Origin: a virus
Strand: one strand, 5' to 3'
DNA length: 25,923 nt
Virus record (IMG/VR): IMGVR_UViG_3300047478_000210
Location: 1-25,923 of that record
Numbering within the stretch: the first letter of the stretch is position 1; each line of letters opens with the position of its first letter. A model generated the notes under the pieces. The model was not told the origin of the DNA. It did no database searches and was given only the letters and a program-made list of their open reading frames with translations. Positions 12,929 to 20,432 of the stretch are shown here, one piece after another. A program made the position numbers and the translations under genes.

Positions 12929-13106
12929 AGCCAAGCTGCAAAAAGCACTGGGAGAAGTTACCCGGCGACTGGCAATTGCGGTTTCCGTACTGGAACAAAT
13001 CAGGGCTGCACCGCATCCATCCACATGGACAGAAGCGGACAGGGAAAAGTTGAAACAGATTGTAGATTCTGCAATCGCTGAAGCACGAAAGGATCTGAAG
13101 GTATGA
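12906..13106 (+). CDS. 66-aa helical protein, GTG start
   Basis: The GTG start lies 23 nt inside the preceding gene. MSNILNSKAKLQKALGEVTR then RLAIAVSVLEQIRAAP: a likely helical hairpin or coiled coil with a Pro break (APHPSTW), ending IAEARKDLKV. The stop overlaps the next ATG. Not recognised. Confidence 0.7.
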   Translation: MSNILNSKAKLQKALGEVTRRLAIAVSVLEQIRAAPHPSTWTEADREKLKQIVDSAIAEARKDLKV

Positions 13107-13360
13107 GCAACACAGACACTTACTGGACTTTGTTCGTTACCATCTCCTGGATGAACGGCAAAGTAATCTACGGCTACATGCGCATGAATAAAAGTGCAGA
13201 CATACCGAACTGGGAAGCACAGATAGCTCGCGGAATATCTTCTGCAGCTGCTGCCCAGATATTCATGCTGTCTCCGTCATTGACAGACTGGAAACCGACC
13301 ATGGTGCTGTTGCCGTCTGAGACTTTCAATACTGCACTGTTCCAGATCGAGGAAGCATAA
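13103..13360 (+). CDS. 85-aa protein of unknown function
   Basis: Overlaps the previous stop by 4 nt (ATGA). The N-terminal half is beta-rich (DTYWTLFVTISWMNGKVIYG) and a helix follows (AAAAQIFML). No Cys. Directly precedes the helicase with a 3-nt gap, so it is co-translated with it. Not recognised. Confidence 0.75.
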   Translation: MSNTDTYWTLFVTISWMNGKVIYGYMRMNKSADIPNWEAQIARGISSAAAAQIFMLSPSLTDWKPTMVLLPSETFNTALFQIEEA

Positions 13361-13363
13361 AAC

Positions 13364-15052
13364 ATGAGCAACATGCAAGATGTGATGGCGCGAGCACTGG
13401 CTGCGGCGAAAGAGAAGCAGCTACCAAAGACTGGTCCGACCATTCAAGAGTTACTGGCAAAACCTGTAGCAGTCGCAGCGCCAGTAGTGACAAGCGGCGA
13501 ATGGCTGTGGAATACTGAACAGGATTCTGCAATCAAGAAGGGCATCTTCGGAGAATCATTTTGCTTGATCGGCGCAGCAGGTACTGGCAAGACAACCACA
13601 CTACGCGGGATGCTTTTGCGTATGCTGCAATCTGGTCGCATTCCAATGCTACAGTCAGCTACACAATGGCTGTCAGCTAATACACCTGGTGTTGTGTTGC
13701 TGTCCTATACCCGTCGGGCGGTGCGAAACATTGCACGGCAAATGCCGAAGGAGTTGCAAGCACATTGTCTGACGATTCACAAGCTGCTGGAGTTCGCACC
13801 TGAAAAATACTTTGAAACCGACAGCGAGGGTAATCAAGTTACCAAAATGCGATTCGTGCCGCAAAGAAACAAACAATATCCGCTGCCAAGGGATTTGAAA
13901 ACCATCATCATCGACGAATCATCAATGGTCAGTACAGACTTAATGGAGTTGTTGCTTGATGCGCTGCCGAATAGACACAATGTGCAGTTCATATTTCTGG
14001 GAGATTTGAATCAGTTGCCGCCGGTGTATGGTAATGCTGTTTTAGGTCGCAGTCTATTGGAACTTCCAATCGTAGAGCTGACACAAGTATATCGTCAGGC
14101 TCTGGAATCTCCAATCATTGCACTGGCATTGAGTGTCAAGAACAACAACTTCAAACAGTTCAACATAGATGCTGCTGAACTGTGGGGAGCAGAGAAAGGA
14201 TTCGATGTCAGAGAGGTGAAGAAGAAGATCACACTGGACAAACCTGGGCGCGGCAAAGTAACTCTCCAGCCGTGGAAGGGGAAGTATGAAATGGAAGATG
14301 CGCTGCACATGATGTGCGGACAACTGCACAAATGGATTGAGACAGAAGAATACATGCCCGACGAAGACATGGTACTTTGTCCGTGGAACAAAGCATTCGG
14401 TGCAGATGAGATGAACAAATCCATCGCACAGAAACTGTCAAAGATCAGAGACTTGCCGGTGTTTGAAGTCATCGCAGGATACAACAAACATTACTTCTCA
14501 ATTGGCGACAAGCTGTTGGTGGACAAGCAAGAAGCGTTCATCAAGGATATCTATCCCAATCCAAAGTATGTGGGTAAGAAGCCCGCGAAAGCAAGCAAGA
14601 ATCTTACTCGCTGGGGTGCTGGTGCGGAACTGGATATGGACGGTGCAACCAGTGTGGACATTGACGAACTGTTGCAGAATCTGGCTGACGTTGAAGATCG
14701 TACAGCAGAATGCAGCCACGTCATTAAAGTGTTGATGGTCGATACAGACACTGAAGAGTTGATTACCAAATCAGCAACCATCAACAATGCACTGTTCGCG
14801 TATGTGATTACAGTTCATAAGGCACAGGGCAGTGAGTGTCGGAAGGTATTCTTTCTCACCCACAACTGTCACAGCAAGATGTTGTTCAGAGAGTTGGTAT
14901 ATACAGGAGTGACTCGTGCGGCCGAAGAGCTTCACGTTATCTGCTCGCCGATGATGTTTCAAACAGCAGCAAATCGTCCACGAATCAAAGGAGATACCCT
15001 GGCAGCTAAACTGGAGTTCTACGCTGAACGTCTGAAGGAGGAAATGCGATGA
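13364..15052 (+). CDS. SF1 DNA helicase, RecD/Dda-like
   Basis: An ATP-driven DNA-unwinding enzyme of superfamily 1 (RecD2/Dda type). Motif I (Walker A) is GAAGTGKT at residues 70-77. Motif Ia lies in VVLLSYTRRAVRNIA (~110-124). Motif II (Walker B) is IIIDESSMV at 181-189. Motif III is GDLNQLPPV at 213-221. Near the C-terminus motif V is AYVITVHKAQGSE and motif VI is YTGVTRAAEEL. Upstream of motif I, residues ~35-60 hold the Q-motif-like sequence (WLWNTEQDSAI). Length 562 aa with an insertion between motifs III and V. It lies in the replication arm and overlaps the next gene by 4 nt. In phages such helicases support fork restart or recombination-dependent replication. All catalytic motifs are intact. 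Confidence 0.93.
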   Translation: MSNMQDVMARALAAAKEKQLPKTGPTIQELLAKPVAVAAPVVTSGEWLWNTEQDSAIKKGIFGESFCLIGAAGTGKTTTLRGMLLRMLQSGRIPMLQSATQWLSANTPGVVLLSYTRRAVRNIARQMPKELQAHCLTIHKLLEFAPEKYFETDSEGNQVTKMRFVPQRNKQYPLPRDLKTIIIDESSMVSTDLMELLLDALPNRHNVQFIFLGDLNQLPPVYGNAVLGRSLLELPIVELTQVYRQALESPIIALALSVKNNNFKQFNIDAAELWGAEKGFDVREVKKKITLDKPGRGKVTLQPWKGKYEMEDALHMMCGQLHKWIETEEYMPDEDMVLCPWNKAFGADEMNKSIAQKLSKIRDLPVFEVIAGYNKHYFSIGDKLLVDKQEAFIKDIYPNPKYVGKKPAKASKNLTRWGAGAELDMDGATSVDIDELLQNLADVEDRTAECSHVIKVLMVDTDTEELITKSATINNALFAYVITVHKAQGSECRKVFFLTHNCHSKMLFRELVYTGVTRAAEELHVICSPMMFQTAANRPRIKGDTLAAKLEFYAERLKEEMR

Positions 15053-15345
15053 CATCTACCGGAGAGAGCAAAGTTATCTCTCTGTTCTATGCGCAAGAAT
15101 CAATCTGGTCACTAATGCGGAGAGTAACAGCAGAGTTCGAAGAGAAACACAGATTCAAACCGACCCATGGATTATTGCACAGTAGATACGCAGCAGTGTT
15201 GACACAGACAGAAGTTGAAACTTGCGGAGGATTCGAATACAAAGGAGTTCACTGGCACATAGTTCACTTCGGCGATACCGACCCGCACAATCTCACAGAA
15301 CTGTGTGTGGCGGATAGCAATCTCAAAATCTTTCACGGAATCTAG
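15049..15345 (+). CDS. 98-aa protein of unknown function coupled to the helicase
   Basis: The ATG overlaps the helicase stop (ATGA). The upstream AAGGAGGAAATGCG is a strong ribosome site inside the helicase end, so expression is tied to it. MTSTGESKVISLFYAQESIW begins a mixed alpha/beta protein with several His (HSRYAAVL, GVHWHIVHFGD). A metal site is possible but no standard motif is seen. Not recognised. Confidence 0.78.
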   Translation: MTSTGESKVISLFYAQESIWSLMRRVTAEFEEKHRFKPTHGLLHSRYAAVLTQTEVETCGGFEYKGVHWHIVHFGDTDPHNLTELCVADSNLKIFHGI

Positions 15346-15354
15346 GAGTACATC

Positions 15355-15585
15355 ATGGCAAAAACCAAAATCACCATCAACGAAGAAGATGTTGGCAAGC
15401 TGGTAGATCTGAAAATGGATCTCCGTGCCGTGGAATCAGCCTGTAAAACATCTGCAATGGGAGGAACTCTTACTGTACTGGGAGGTCCGACGCTGGCGAT
15501 CCCTGCCAATGTGATGTATTTTCTACTATCCTCCTATCGAGATAAACTGAAAGGAGACATTGCCACTCTTATTTCTGCCCCGTAA
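15355..15585 (+). CDS. 76-aa protein of unknown function
   Basis: AGGAG 6 nt before the ATG. MAKTKITINEEDVGKLVDLK, a helix (KMDLRAVESACKT), a Gly-rich turn (AMGGTLTVLGGPTLAIPANV) and a final helix. It is the last gene before a promoter-containing gap. Not recognised. Confidence 0.75.
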   Translation: MAKTKITINEEDVGKLVDLKMDLRAVESACKTSAMGGTLTVLGGPTLAIPANVMYFLLSSYRDKLKGDIATLISAP

Positions 15586-15606
15586 ACAGCGCGCCCATGC
15601 ACCCTA

Positions 15607-15635
15607 TTGACAACGGTGTGCGCCTCCTGTACCAT
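15607..15635 (+). promoter_or_regulatory. Promoter for the 235-aa cassette
   Basis: A perfect -35 TTGACA (15607-15612), 17-bp spacer and TACCAT as -10 (15630-15635, four of six). The preceding CCCTATTGAC is shared with the early promoter at 7807. Confidence 0.6.
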
Positions 15636-15642
15636 CGCTGTT

Positions 15643-15659
15643 CCCTTGGTGTTCAAGGG
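15643..15659 (+). other. Leader hairpin in the 5' UTR of the 235-aa gene
   Basis: CCCTTG-GTGTT-CAAGGG, a perfect 6-bp stem near the expected transcript start. At the mRNA 5' end it could protect the transcript. No T-run follows. Confidence 0.6.
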
Positions 15660-15694
15660 TTCCGCAACCAACTCATTCACTGAAAGCAAACCAA

Positions 15695-16402
15695 ATGTCT
15701 GAAGACCAAACCAACCAAGCCGCCGAACAAACCACTCAAGTTCTGCCGCCGAACGCGCGCAAGATCAAGTTCTTCTACAAGACCATCGACATCAAGGACG
15801 ATGAAGGCAATGTGATTGCCAAAGACTTCAAGCATCCTGATGTGGAAGGTGTTCTGCAAGTTCCGACGAAAGAAGAAATCGTCACTTCGCTGAACAGCAC
15901 TGACACTGAAGGAAATCCCACGAAGGTCGCAGCAATGCTGATTGACTGGGTGCATGAACTGGTGGAACGTGCGGCAAAGGCACAAGTTCTGGGCTGGCGC
16001 GAAGATCAGCCGCCGAAGTCTGTGTTCAAGTTCACTGACTTTGACTTTTCCAAACTGACTCTGGAAGCAATCAGCAACATTCCGAAGGGCCAACGTGGTG
16101 CTTGGGCTCCTGGTGATGATGACCTGAAGGCGTTCAATGAAGTGTACGCTGATGTCATGATCAACAAGGTGAGCTACGACGAAAAGAAAGTCAAGGTTCA
16201 CACTGCCCACTTCGCGAAGGGCCTGATGAAGATGAAGACTGACAAGGCAGCTCTGGCCAAGATGGTGGAACTGCTGACGGCTTTCGCATCTGCAACTTCG
16301 GAAGAAGCCATGGAAGAAGTGGCTGACACCTACAACTGGCTGCGTGAAAAGGCCAAGAAGTACATGGAGTACACGCCGAAGAACTTCGCTGAAGGTCTGT
16401 AA
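15695..16402 (+). CDS. 235-aa abundant-type protein in its own cassette, function unknown
   Basis: A soluble 235-residue acidic protein. It has a disordered N-terminus (MSEDQTNQAAEQTTQVLPPN), then a beta-rich part (RKIKFFYKTIDIKDDEGNVI ... GVLQVPTKEEIV) and helices (KVAAMLIDWVHELVERAAKA). The segment FTDFDFSKLTLEAISNIPKG lies near 105-125, and a long helical C-terminus (~150-225) follows. The ATG lacks a strong ribosome site (GAAAG), but the gene has its own promoter with TTGACA, a leader hairpin and strong downstream terminators. Its codons are visibly enriched in AAG, ATC, TTC and GAA compared with neighbours, which suggests high expression. It has the size and acidity of phage ssDNA-binding or recombination accessory proteins but no recognisable motif. 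A 244-codon antisense frame is a shadow of this codon bias. Confidence 0.88.
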   Translation: MSEDQTNQAAEQTTQVLPPNARKIKFFYKTIDIKDDEGNVIAKDFKHPDVEGVLQVPTKEEIVTSLNSTDTEGNPTKVAAMLIDWVHELVERAAKAQVLGWREDQPPKSVFKFTDFDFSKLTLEAISNIPKGQRGAWAPGDDDLKAFNEVYADVMINKVSYDEKKVKVHTAHFAKGLMKMKTDKAALAKMVELLTAFASATSEEAMEEVADTYNWLREKAKKYMEYTPKNFAEGL

Positions 16403-16651
16403 AGAACACAATCAGGGAGCATACATTCAACTCTGGTGTGTGACGAAGACTCCCTGATGTTCCAGTTTTTCTGACAATGGTTTCCTGTGATAAACCTATG
16501 TCGCCAGCGGAAAGCAGATACTCTCTTGTCTCTTTTCCGCTGACGCAAGTTGGCATTTCGTTTGTCTCCTCCTCTGGCAGCCATTGCCAGTTAACAAGCA
16601 GGATAGTGGCAGCAATGTAACTATCCTGCTTTCTTTTTCACCCATCCCTCC
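16403..16651 (+). terminator. Block of four consecutive hairpins, last one a strong terminator
   Basis: Non-coding. ATCAGGGAG (16411-16419) pairs with CTCCCTGAT (16450-16458), followed 8 nt later by TTTTT. CAGCGGAAA (16505-16513) pairs with TTTCCGCTG (16534-16542). CTGGCA-GCCAT-TGCCAG lies at 16574-16590. AAGCAGGATAGT (16596-16607) pairs perfectly over 12 bp with 16620-16631, followed by TCTTTTT, a classic plus-strand terminator. No open frame of note. Confidence 0.8.
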
Positions 16652-16909
16652 ATGTCAACAGTCAAAGAGATATACAAAACTCTCTTGATTGGAGAGGGTA
16701 AAGTGAAACTCAGAATAGGAGACAGGAAAGAGTATGATACTGTACGAACTGGACTGTGCAAAGAGCATAGAACACCAGCAGCAATTGGACTGACAGATGG
16801 ATCGCTCTGTTCTAGCTGGTCAGAGGAAACAGGAATAGCAGAGTTCTGGATTGGCGAATCAAGGAAGAAGAAGGCACGAACATGGGAAGTTGTCGATGAC
16901 GGAGAATGA
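16652..16909 (+). CDS. 85-aa basic protein without a visible ribosome site
   Basis: MSTVKEIYKTLLIGEGKVKL, followed by basic patches (RIGDRKEYDTVRTGLCKEHR; SRKKKARTWEV). Unlike every neighbour, the ATG is preceded by a pyrimidine tract (TTTTTCACCCATCCCTCC) with no Shine-Dalgarno and lies 13 nt after the terminator U-run. Translation could be leaderless or start further in; coding is still likely because the next gene overlaps its end. Not recognised. Confidence 0.62.
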   Translation: MSTVKEIYKTLLIGEGKVKLRIGDRKEYDTVRTGLCKEHRTPAAIGLTDGSLCSSWSEETGIAEFWIGESRKKKARTWEVVDDGE

Positions 16910-17165
16910 GGAAGTTGAAGTTACTTTTCGCAAGTACGAACAGGTTTGGCAGCAGATTGCAAAAGCTGTCAGACCTGTTCGCATTCGTGTGCCCAAAAAC
17001 TTTCAACGCACGTTTATACAAGCGGTAAGAAAAGAAAAGACCATTGCCAATGTCCGGAGAAAATCTCTAGGCATGCCAAGTTACGGCAGGATGGCAACAG
17101 TGGTGGATGAAAAAGATCCACTGATTTTGATTTTCAGTTTGGAATACAATGGAGATTTGCTGTGA
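16896..17165 (+). CDS. 89-aa basic protein of unknown function
   Basis: Start chosen at MTENEEVEVTFRKYEQVWQQ, 14 nt inside the upstream gene; the frame is open to 16851 but that start has no ribosome site. It is strongly basic in the middle (RPVRIRVPKNFQRTF, RKEKTIANVRRKSLGM), suggesting nucleic-acid contact, and ends in a hydrophobic strand (DPLILIFSLEYNG). It overlaps the next gene by 4 nt. Not recognised. Confidence 0.72.
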   Translation: MTENEEVEVTFRKYEQVWQQIAKAVRPVRIRVPKNFQRTFIQAVRKEKTIANVRRKSLGMPSYGRMATVVDEKDPLILIFSLEYNGDLL

Positions 17166-17629
17166 GCCACATCATCATCCCTGATGGAAAAGAATACAGG
17201 CGGAAGAATGCGTTCGATCAGGACAAGGAAGCAACTGACGAACGAGCGCAAAAGATTGCCAGCTCTGAGCATGATGCGGGCATTCTTGCCCCTGATGCTG
17301 CGCTGCCAAAGAATCAACAGCATGAATACAGTGGTGACAGCGCGGCGAAACAGAAGAATTTTGACCAGAAGGTTTACCTGTTTCCTGAGTCATTCAACGC
17401 CCTGCGACGTGAGCTAGAAGACAACTGGCCCAATCTGTTCAACGAATTCAATCCAGAGATTGGCATGTCCATTGGCTACGCAATGGCGTTCAATTCTGAA
17501 GTGTTCATTGGTGCGATGAATGGCGCACTGGACATGGCAGAACAGTATGACAGTGGCAATGTGGATGCCATCTGCAAAGCGTTTCTTAATGCTCTGCGCG
17601 CGAAGCGTGGGGTGAGTAAACTGCAATAA
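17162..17629 (+). CDS. 155-aa protein of unknown function, GTG start
   Basis: GTG start overlapping the previous stop (GTGA). The N-terminal third is polar and probably disordered (RRKNAFDQDKEATDERAQKI). From residue ~65 an ordered helical domain follows (FPESFNALRRELEDNWPNLF ... GMSIGYAMAFNSEVFIGAMN), with a C-terminal helix (AICKAFLNALRAKRGVSKLQ). Soluble, acidic then basic at the end. Not recognised; it sits in the recombination part of the operon. Confidence 0.8.
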   Translation: MSHIIIPDGKEYRRKNAFDQDKEATDERAQKIASSEHDAGILAPDAALPKNQQHEYSGDSAAKQKNFDQKVYLFPESFNALRRELEDNWPNLFNEFNPEIGMSIGYAMAFNSEVFIGAMNGALDMAEQYDSGNVDAICKAFLNALRAKRGVSKLQ

Positions 17630-17642
17630 GGAGTAAACAACG

Positions 17643-17939
17643 ATGATCGAATCCGCCGCACCCGAAGTTACCCAACTGGAGTTTCAAAAGCTAGATGTTC
17701 TCGAACGCCTTTCCAAAGTTGAAACCATGTTGACTGGCACTGACCCCATGCTGCCAGTGCACATGAAACACATCCACAAGAATCTTCAAACCTACGAAGA
17801 GCTAGTACATATTCTGACTGACGATCAGATTCACACACTGATGGCTGGCATGGCGCGGTTCAGGGGTATCAGCTTGGCAAAAGAAGTTGCCAGCAAGAAG
17901 CGAGTCAGTCTCAAGAACACCACGGTAGATGATCTGTGA
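17643..17939 (+). CDS. 98-aa phage protein with VHILTDDQI motif
   Basis: AAGGAG 11 nt upstream. A helical protein: FQKLDVLERLSKVETMLTG then HMKHIHKNLQTYEELVHILT and DDQIHTLMAGMARF, ending in a basic tail (KEVASKKRVSLKNTTVDDL). The segment ELVHILTDDQI is a pattern I have seen in small unnamed proteins of many phages; no function is known to me. It overlaps the next gene by 11 nt. Confidence 0.8.
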   Translation: MIESAAPEVTQLEFQKLDVLERLSKVETMLTGTDPMLPVHMKHIHKNLQTYEELVHILTDDQIHTLMAGMARFRGISLAKEVASKKRVSLKNTTVDDL

Positions 17940-18252
17940 GCGCAAACTGTTTGTCAGCAATGCAGTGTTCCTTGTTGCACAGTGTCTGCGTAATCCGTAC
18001 TCACCGTACTTTGCATCAAGCATACTGATTGACTGGGAAACAGTACAACAGGCACAGAATCATTTCGTAGAATGGACGCCCGGAGTTGACGAATATGTGC
18101 AGCAGTTTCGTCACTGGGTCTGGGGCAGAAGAAAAGACAAAGTCCATTACACATCAACCATTAGATTGTTGAAGTCGCTGTCACACGATTTCACACTGTT
18201 CGACTGGCAGTACGCAGTCCACATACTGAATACATACTATGTTAACCACTGA
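17929..18252 (+). CDS. 107-aa protein of unknown function upstream of the RecB-like nuclease
   Basis: Overlaps the previous gene by 11 nt and the next by 14 nt. MICERKLFVSNAVFLVAQCL starts a compact helical protein, rich in Trp and Tyr (FRHWVWGRRKDKVHYTSTIR; DWQYAVHILNTYYVNH). Tight overlap with the nuclease gene suggests joint expression. Not recognised. Confidence 0.75.
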   Translation: MICERKLFVSNAVFLVAQCLRNPYSPYFASSILIDWETVQQAQNHFVEWTPGVDEYVQQFRHWVWGRRKDKVHYTSTIRLLKSLSHDFTLFDWQYAVHILNTYYVNH

Positions 18253-19258
18253 TATACAAACAGCCATCTTTGCTTTTCTCGGCGATGCAGATGTAGGTTC
18301 TTCCGCCGATCTGTCGTACACATCTACGGCAAAGAAAGAGTATGCCAAACTCAAGCGCTACTCTAACGTCACTTCCTATTCCCAGCTGACTGAACTGCAT
18401 CGCTGTCCGCGTAAGTTCCAGCTGATGAAGCAACAGGCAGATGTGCAATCTAGCCTAGATGCTGTGGAAGAAAATCTCAACTTCGCATTCGGCCATGCTG
18501 TAGGTGCGGGCATCCAATCTTGGTTGGCAACTAAGAACATGGATGCTGCGCTGTTCAATTGTTTCATGGCCTGGAATGCTGGGTTCGATGAGAGAGATCG
18601 TTACGGTTCCAAATCTATCTGGGAAGCGCACATGGCGGTGGAGAAGTTCATTCCATTTGCCATGGAAGAGCTTGCCGACTATGAGATTCTGACTCTCGCA
18701 AATGGTAAGCCAGCAATTGAAATTGCATTCTCTATCCATGCAGAGCGCGGCAACAAACACTATGGCCACATGGATATTGGGCTAAGAAACATAAGGACGG
18801 GTAAAGTCGCAGTCGGAGAGTGTAAAACTACAAAGTACAAAGAGGCAGAGGAAGCATTCTACGCAAACAGCGGGCAGGGAGTATCTTACTCTACCATGCT
18901 GGAGACTCTGTATCCTGGCATCACAGAATACGAGGTACTGTACCTTGTCTATTCCTCTTCTGCCCGCAAGTGGCAGCTCATGCCATTTACAAAGTCGGTA
19001 AAACACAAGGTCGAATGGATCAAAGATTTGTTGCTCGATCACAGTCTGATTGAGACGTATGAGAGAATCCACTTCTACCCCAAGCGCGGCGAAGCATGCT
19101 ATGACTTTGGTCGCAGATGCCAATACTACGGAGAGTGCAATCTAGTCTCAGATGTACCGCTGCCGCGATTGGCAGAAGCAGATGAAGCTGAGAATGTGGA
19201 TTACATACTGAAGCTGGAAGACATCATCACTGTGCAACGACAAAGGAATGAAGAATGA
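18239..19258 (+). CDS. RecB/Cas4-like PD-(D/E)XK exonuclease, probable iron-sulfur type
   Basis: A 339-aa nuclease. SYSQLTELHRCPRKFQL (46-62) is the N-terminal Cys motif of the Cas4/AddB group. GHAVG (85-89) carries the motif I His. GHMDIG with D179 and GECKTTKY with E194 and K196 are the catalytic Asp and E-x-K. QGVSY (213-217) is the Q-xxx-Y motif of RecB nucleases. Cys287, Cys294 and Cys300 near the C-terminus, with Cys56, form the four-Cys set that holds a 4Fe-4S cluster in relatives; the 6/5 spacing differs from the usual CxxC. The next gene, a Sak4-like ATPase, overlaps by 4 nt. In phages, the pair of exonuclease and strand-exchange or annealing protein does recombination-linked replication, which is likely here. 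Confidence 0.9.
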   Translation: MLTTDIQTAIFAFLGDADVGSSADLSYTSTAKKEYAKLKRYSNVTSYSQLTELHRCPRKFQLMKQQADVQSSLDAVEENLNFAFGHAVGAGIQSWLATKNMDAALFNCFMAWNAGFDERDRYGSKSIWEAHMAVEKFIPFAMEELADYEILTLANGKPAIEIAFSIHAERGNKHYGHMDIGLRNIRTGKVAVGECKTTKYKEAEEAFYANSGQGVSYSTMLETLYPGITEYEVLYLVYSSSARKWQLMPFTKSVKHKVEWIKDLLLDHSLIETYERIHFYPKRGEACYDFGRRCQYYGECNLVSDVPLPRLAEADEAENVDYILKLEDIITVQRQRNEE

Positions 19259-20058
19259 AAGCATCTGAATATAAAGAGTCCATGTCACCGGCTCGCCATA
19301 TCTGTATCTATGGCGCACCGAAGACTGGCAAGACAGAGTTGGTTGGCGCTCTGGCACAGCATTACAAACTCTGGGTACTTGATCTTGACGGTGGCGGCAA
19401 AACTTGGTTCAAAGCTTCTTCTCCTGCTGCCAAGTATCTGGACAACATCGAATACTTCCGTCTGCCGGATACGCAACTGATGCCCATTGGAATTGAGACA
19501 GTTCTCAAGGTCATCAAGGGCGGTCCGTGCAACATCTGCTACGACCACGGCAAAGTGGACTGCCCAAAATGCAAGGCCGGCAATCGCCCCAGCTCTGTCA
19601 TCAATGTGTCGGACTTCAAAACTGACAAAGACATTCTGGTCATTGATCCCTACTCGCAGGTGATGGACAGTGCAATCAACTGGATAAAGCGAGATGCAAT
19701 CCAGAAGGATGACTTCTCTACTGAGTGGGCTGACTGGCGCAAACAAGGTGGACTGTCAGACAGAATTTGTTCAACTCTCCAGAATGCCGCATTCAATGTC
19801 ATCATCACGTCACATGAAATTCTCTCTCCGCAAGAGGATGGCACAAAAAAGATCTCTCCCATTGGAGGTACTCGCAATTTTTCTACTGACTTCGGTAAGT
19901 ACTTTGACGATATTGTCTATTGCGATCTTCTTGCTGGAAAGTACAGAGCATTCTCTGACGCAGGGGACAAAACCAGAATTGTCATTGGCTCCCGGACGGG
20001 AAAGAAACTGCAAGACGACAAAGGCAATCAGCTGGGCCTGATTGAGTTGTTCAAATGA
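19255..20058 (+). CDS. Sak4-like RecA-fold ATPase with zinc-knuckle insert
   Basis: A 267-aa ATPase of the phage AAA_24/Sak4 type, considered single-strand annealing or recombinase proteins of the RAD51 branch. Walker A is GAPKTGKT at 20-27. VLDLDGGGKTWF (41-52) follows in the usual place. Walker B is ILVIDPYS with D131, and a sensor-like segment VIITSHE lies near 182-188. Between the P-loop and Walker B there is a C92-x2-C95 ... C103-x2-C106 knuckle (CNICYDHGKVDCPKCK), a likely zinc site. It overlaps the RecB-like gene (ATGA) and the next gene by 4 nt, so all three are coupled. The family function as an annealing protein is known for phage members; its role here is inferred. Confidence 0.88.
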   Translation: MKASEYKESMSPARHICIYGAPKTGKTELVGALAQHYKLWVLDLDGGGKTWFKASSPAAKYLDNIEYFRLPDTQLMPIGIETVLKVIKGGPCNICYDHGKVDCPKCKAGNRPSSVINVSDFKTDKDILVIDPYSQVMDSAINWIKRDAIQKDDFSTEWADWRKQGGLSDRICSTLQNAAFNVIITSHEILSPQEDGTKKISPIGGTRNFSTDFGKYFDDIVYCDLLAGKYRAFSDAGDKTRIVIGSRTGKKLQDDKGNQLGLIELFK

Positions 20059-20432
20059 ATCTCAAACCTGGAGAATATCGTATGGCAATGTCATCTGATG
20101 GTCCGTATCCAATCCCTGAACATCTGCGAGCATTGGTGGAAGCTCAACAAGACACTGTGTCCGCTACTCTCGAATCTCGCGGTACACAGTATGGCGAATT
20201 TGTTGACGGCGCAATTGTCATGCAAGAACTGAAGATGGTGATTGCATCGCAACTTGGACAGCGCGGCAAAGCACTGTTGCCAATTCAGCAAGAAGCATTG
20301 GATATGATCTGCCACAAGATTGGTCGCATCATCAACGGCAATGCCAACAACATCGACAGCTGGCTTGACATCGCAGGATATGCTCGGCTAGTATACGATC
20401 ATCTTGTAAAGGAGAGCAAAAGAACCAGGTAG
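20055..20432 (+). CDS. DUF6378-like phage protein
   Basis: A 125-aa protein. The central part SRGTQYGEFVDGAIVMQELK, then LPIQQEALDMICHKIGRIIN and NANNIDSWLDIAGYARLV, matches the pattern I recall for DUF6378: RG..YGdF, then a QxEALdMI.HKIaRIlnG and DSW.DIAGY signature. Homologues are frequent in phage nucleotide-metabolism and replication regions; the all-helical form with clustered Glu, Asp and Lys suggests a MazG/dUTPase-like nucleotide hydrolase, which is inference. It overlaps the Sak4-like gene (ATGA) and is the last gene before a gap of 89 nt. Confidence 0.82.
   Translation: MNLKPGEYRMAMSSDGPYPIPEHLRALVEAQQDTVSATLESRGTQYGEFVDGAIVMQELKMVIASQLGQRGKALLPIQQEALDMICHKIGRIINGNANNIDSWLDIAGYARLVYDHLVKESKRTR

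Noticed and set aside
15677-16411. 244-codon open frame on the minus strand
   Set aside because: Antisense shadow of the 235-aa gene, which has promoter, terminator and normal composition; the shadow is rich in His, Phe and Arg without domain structure.
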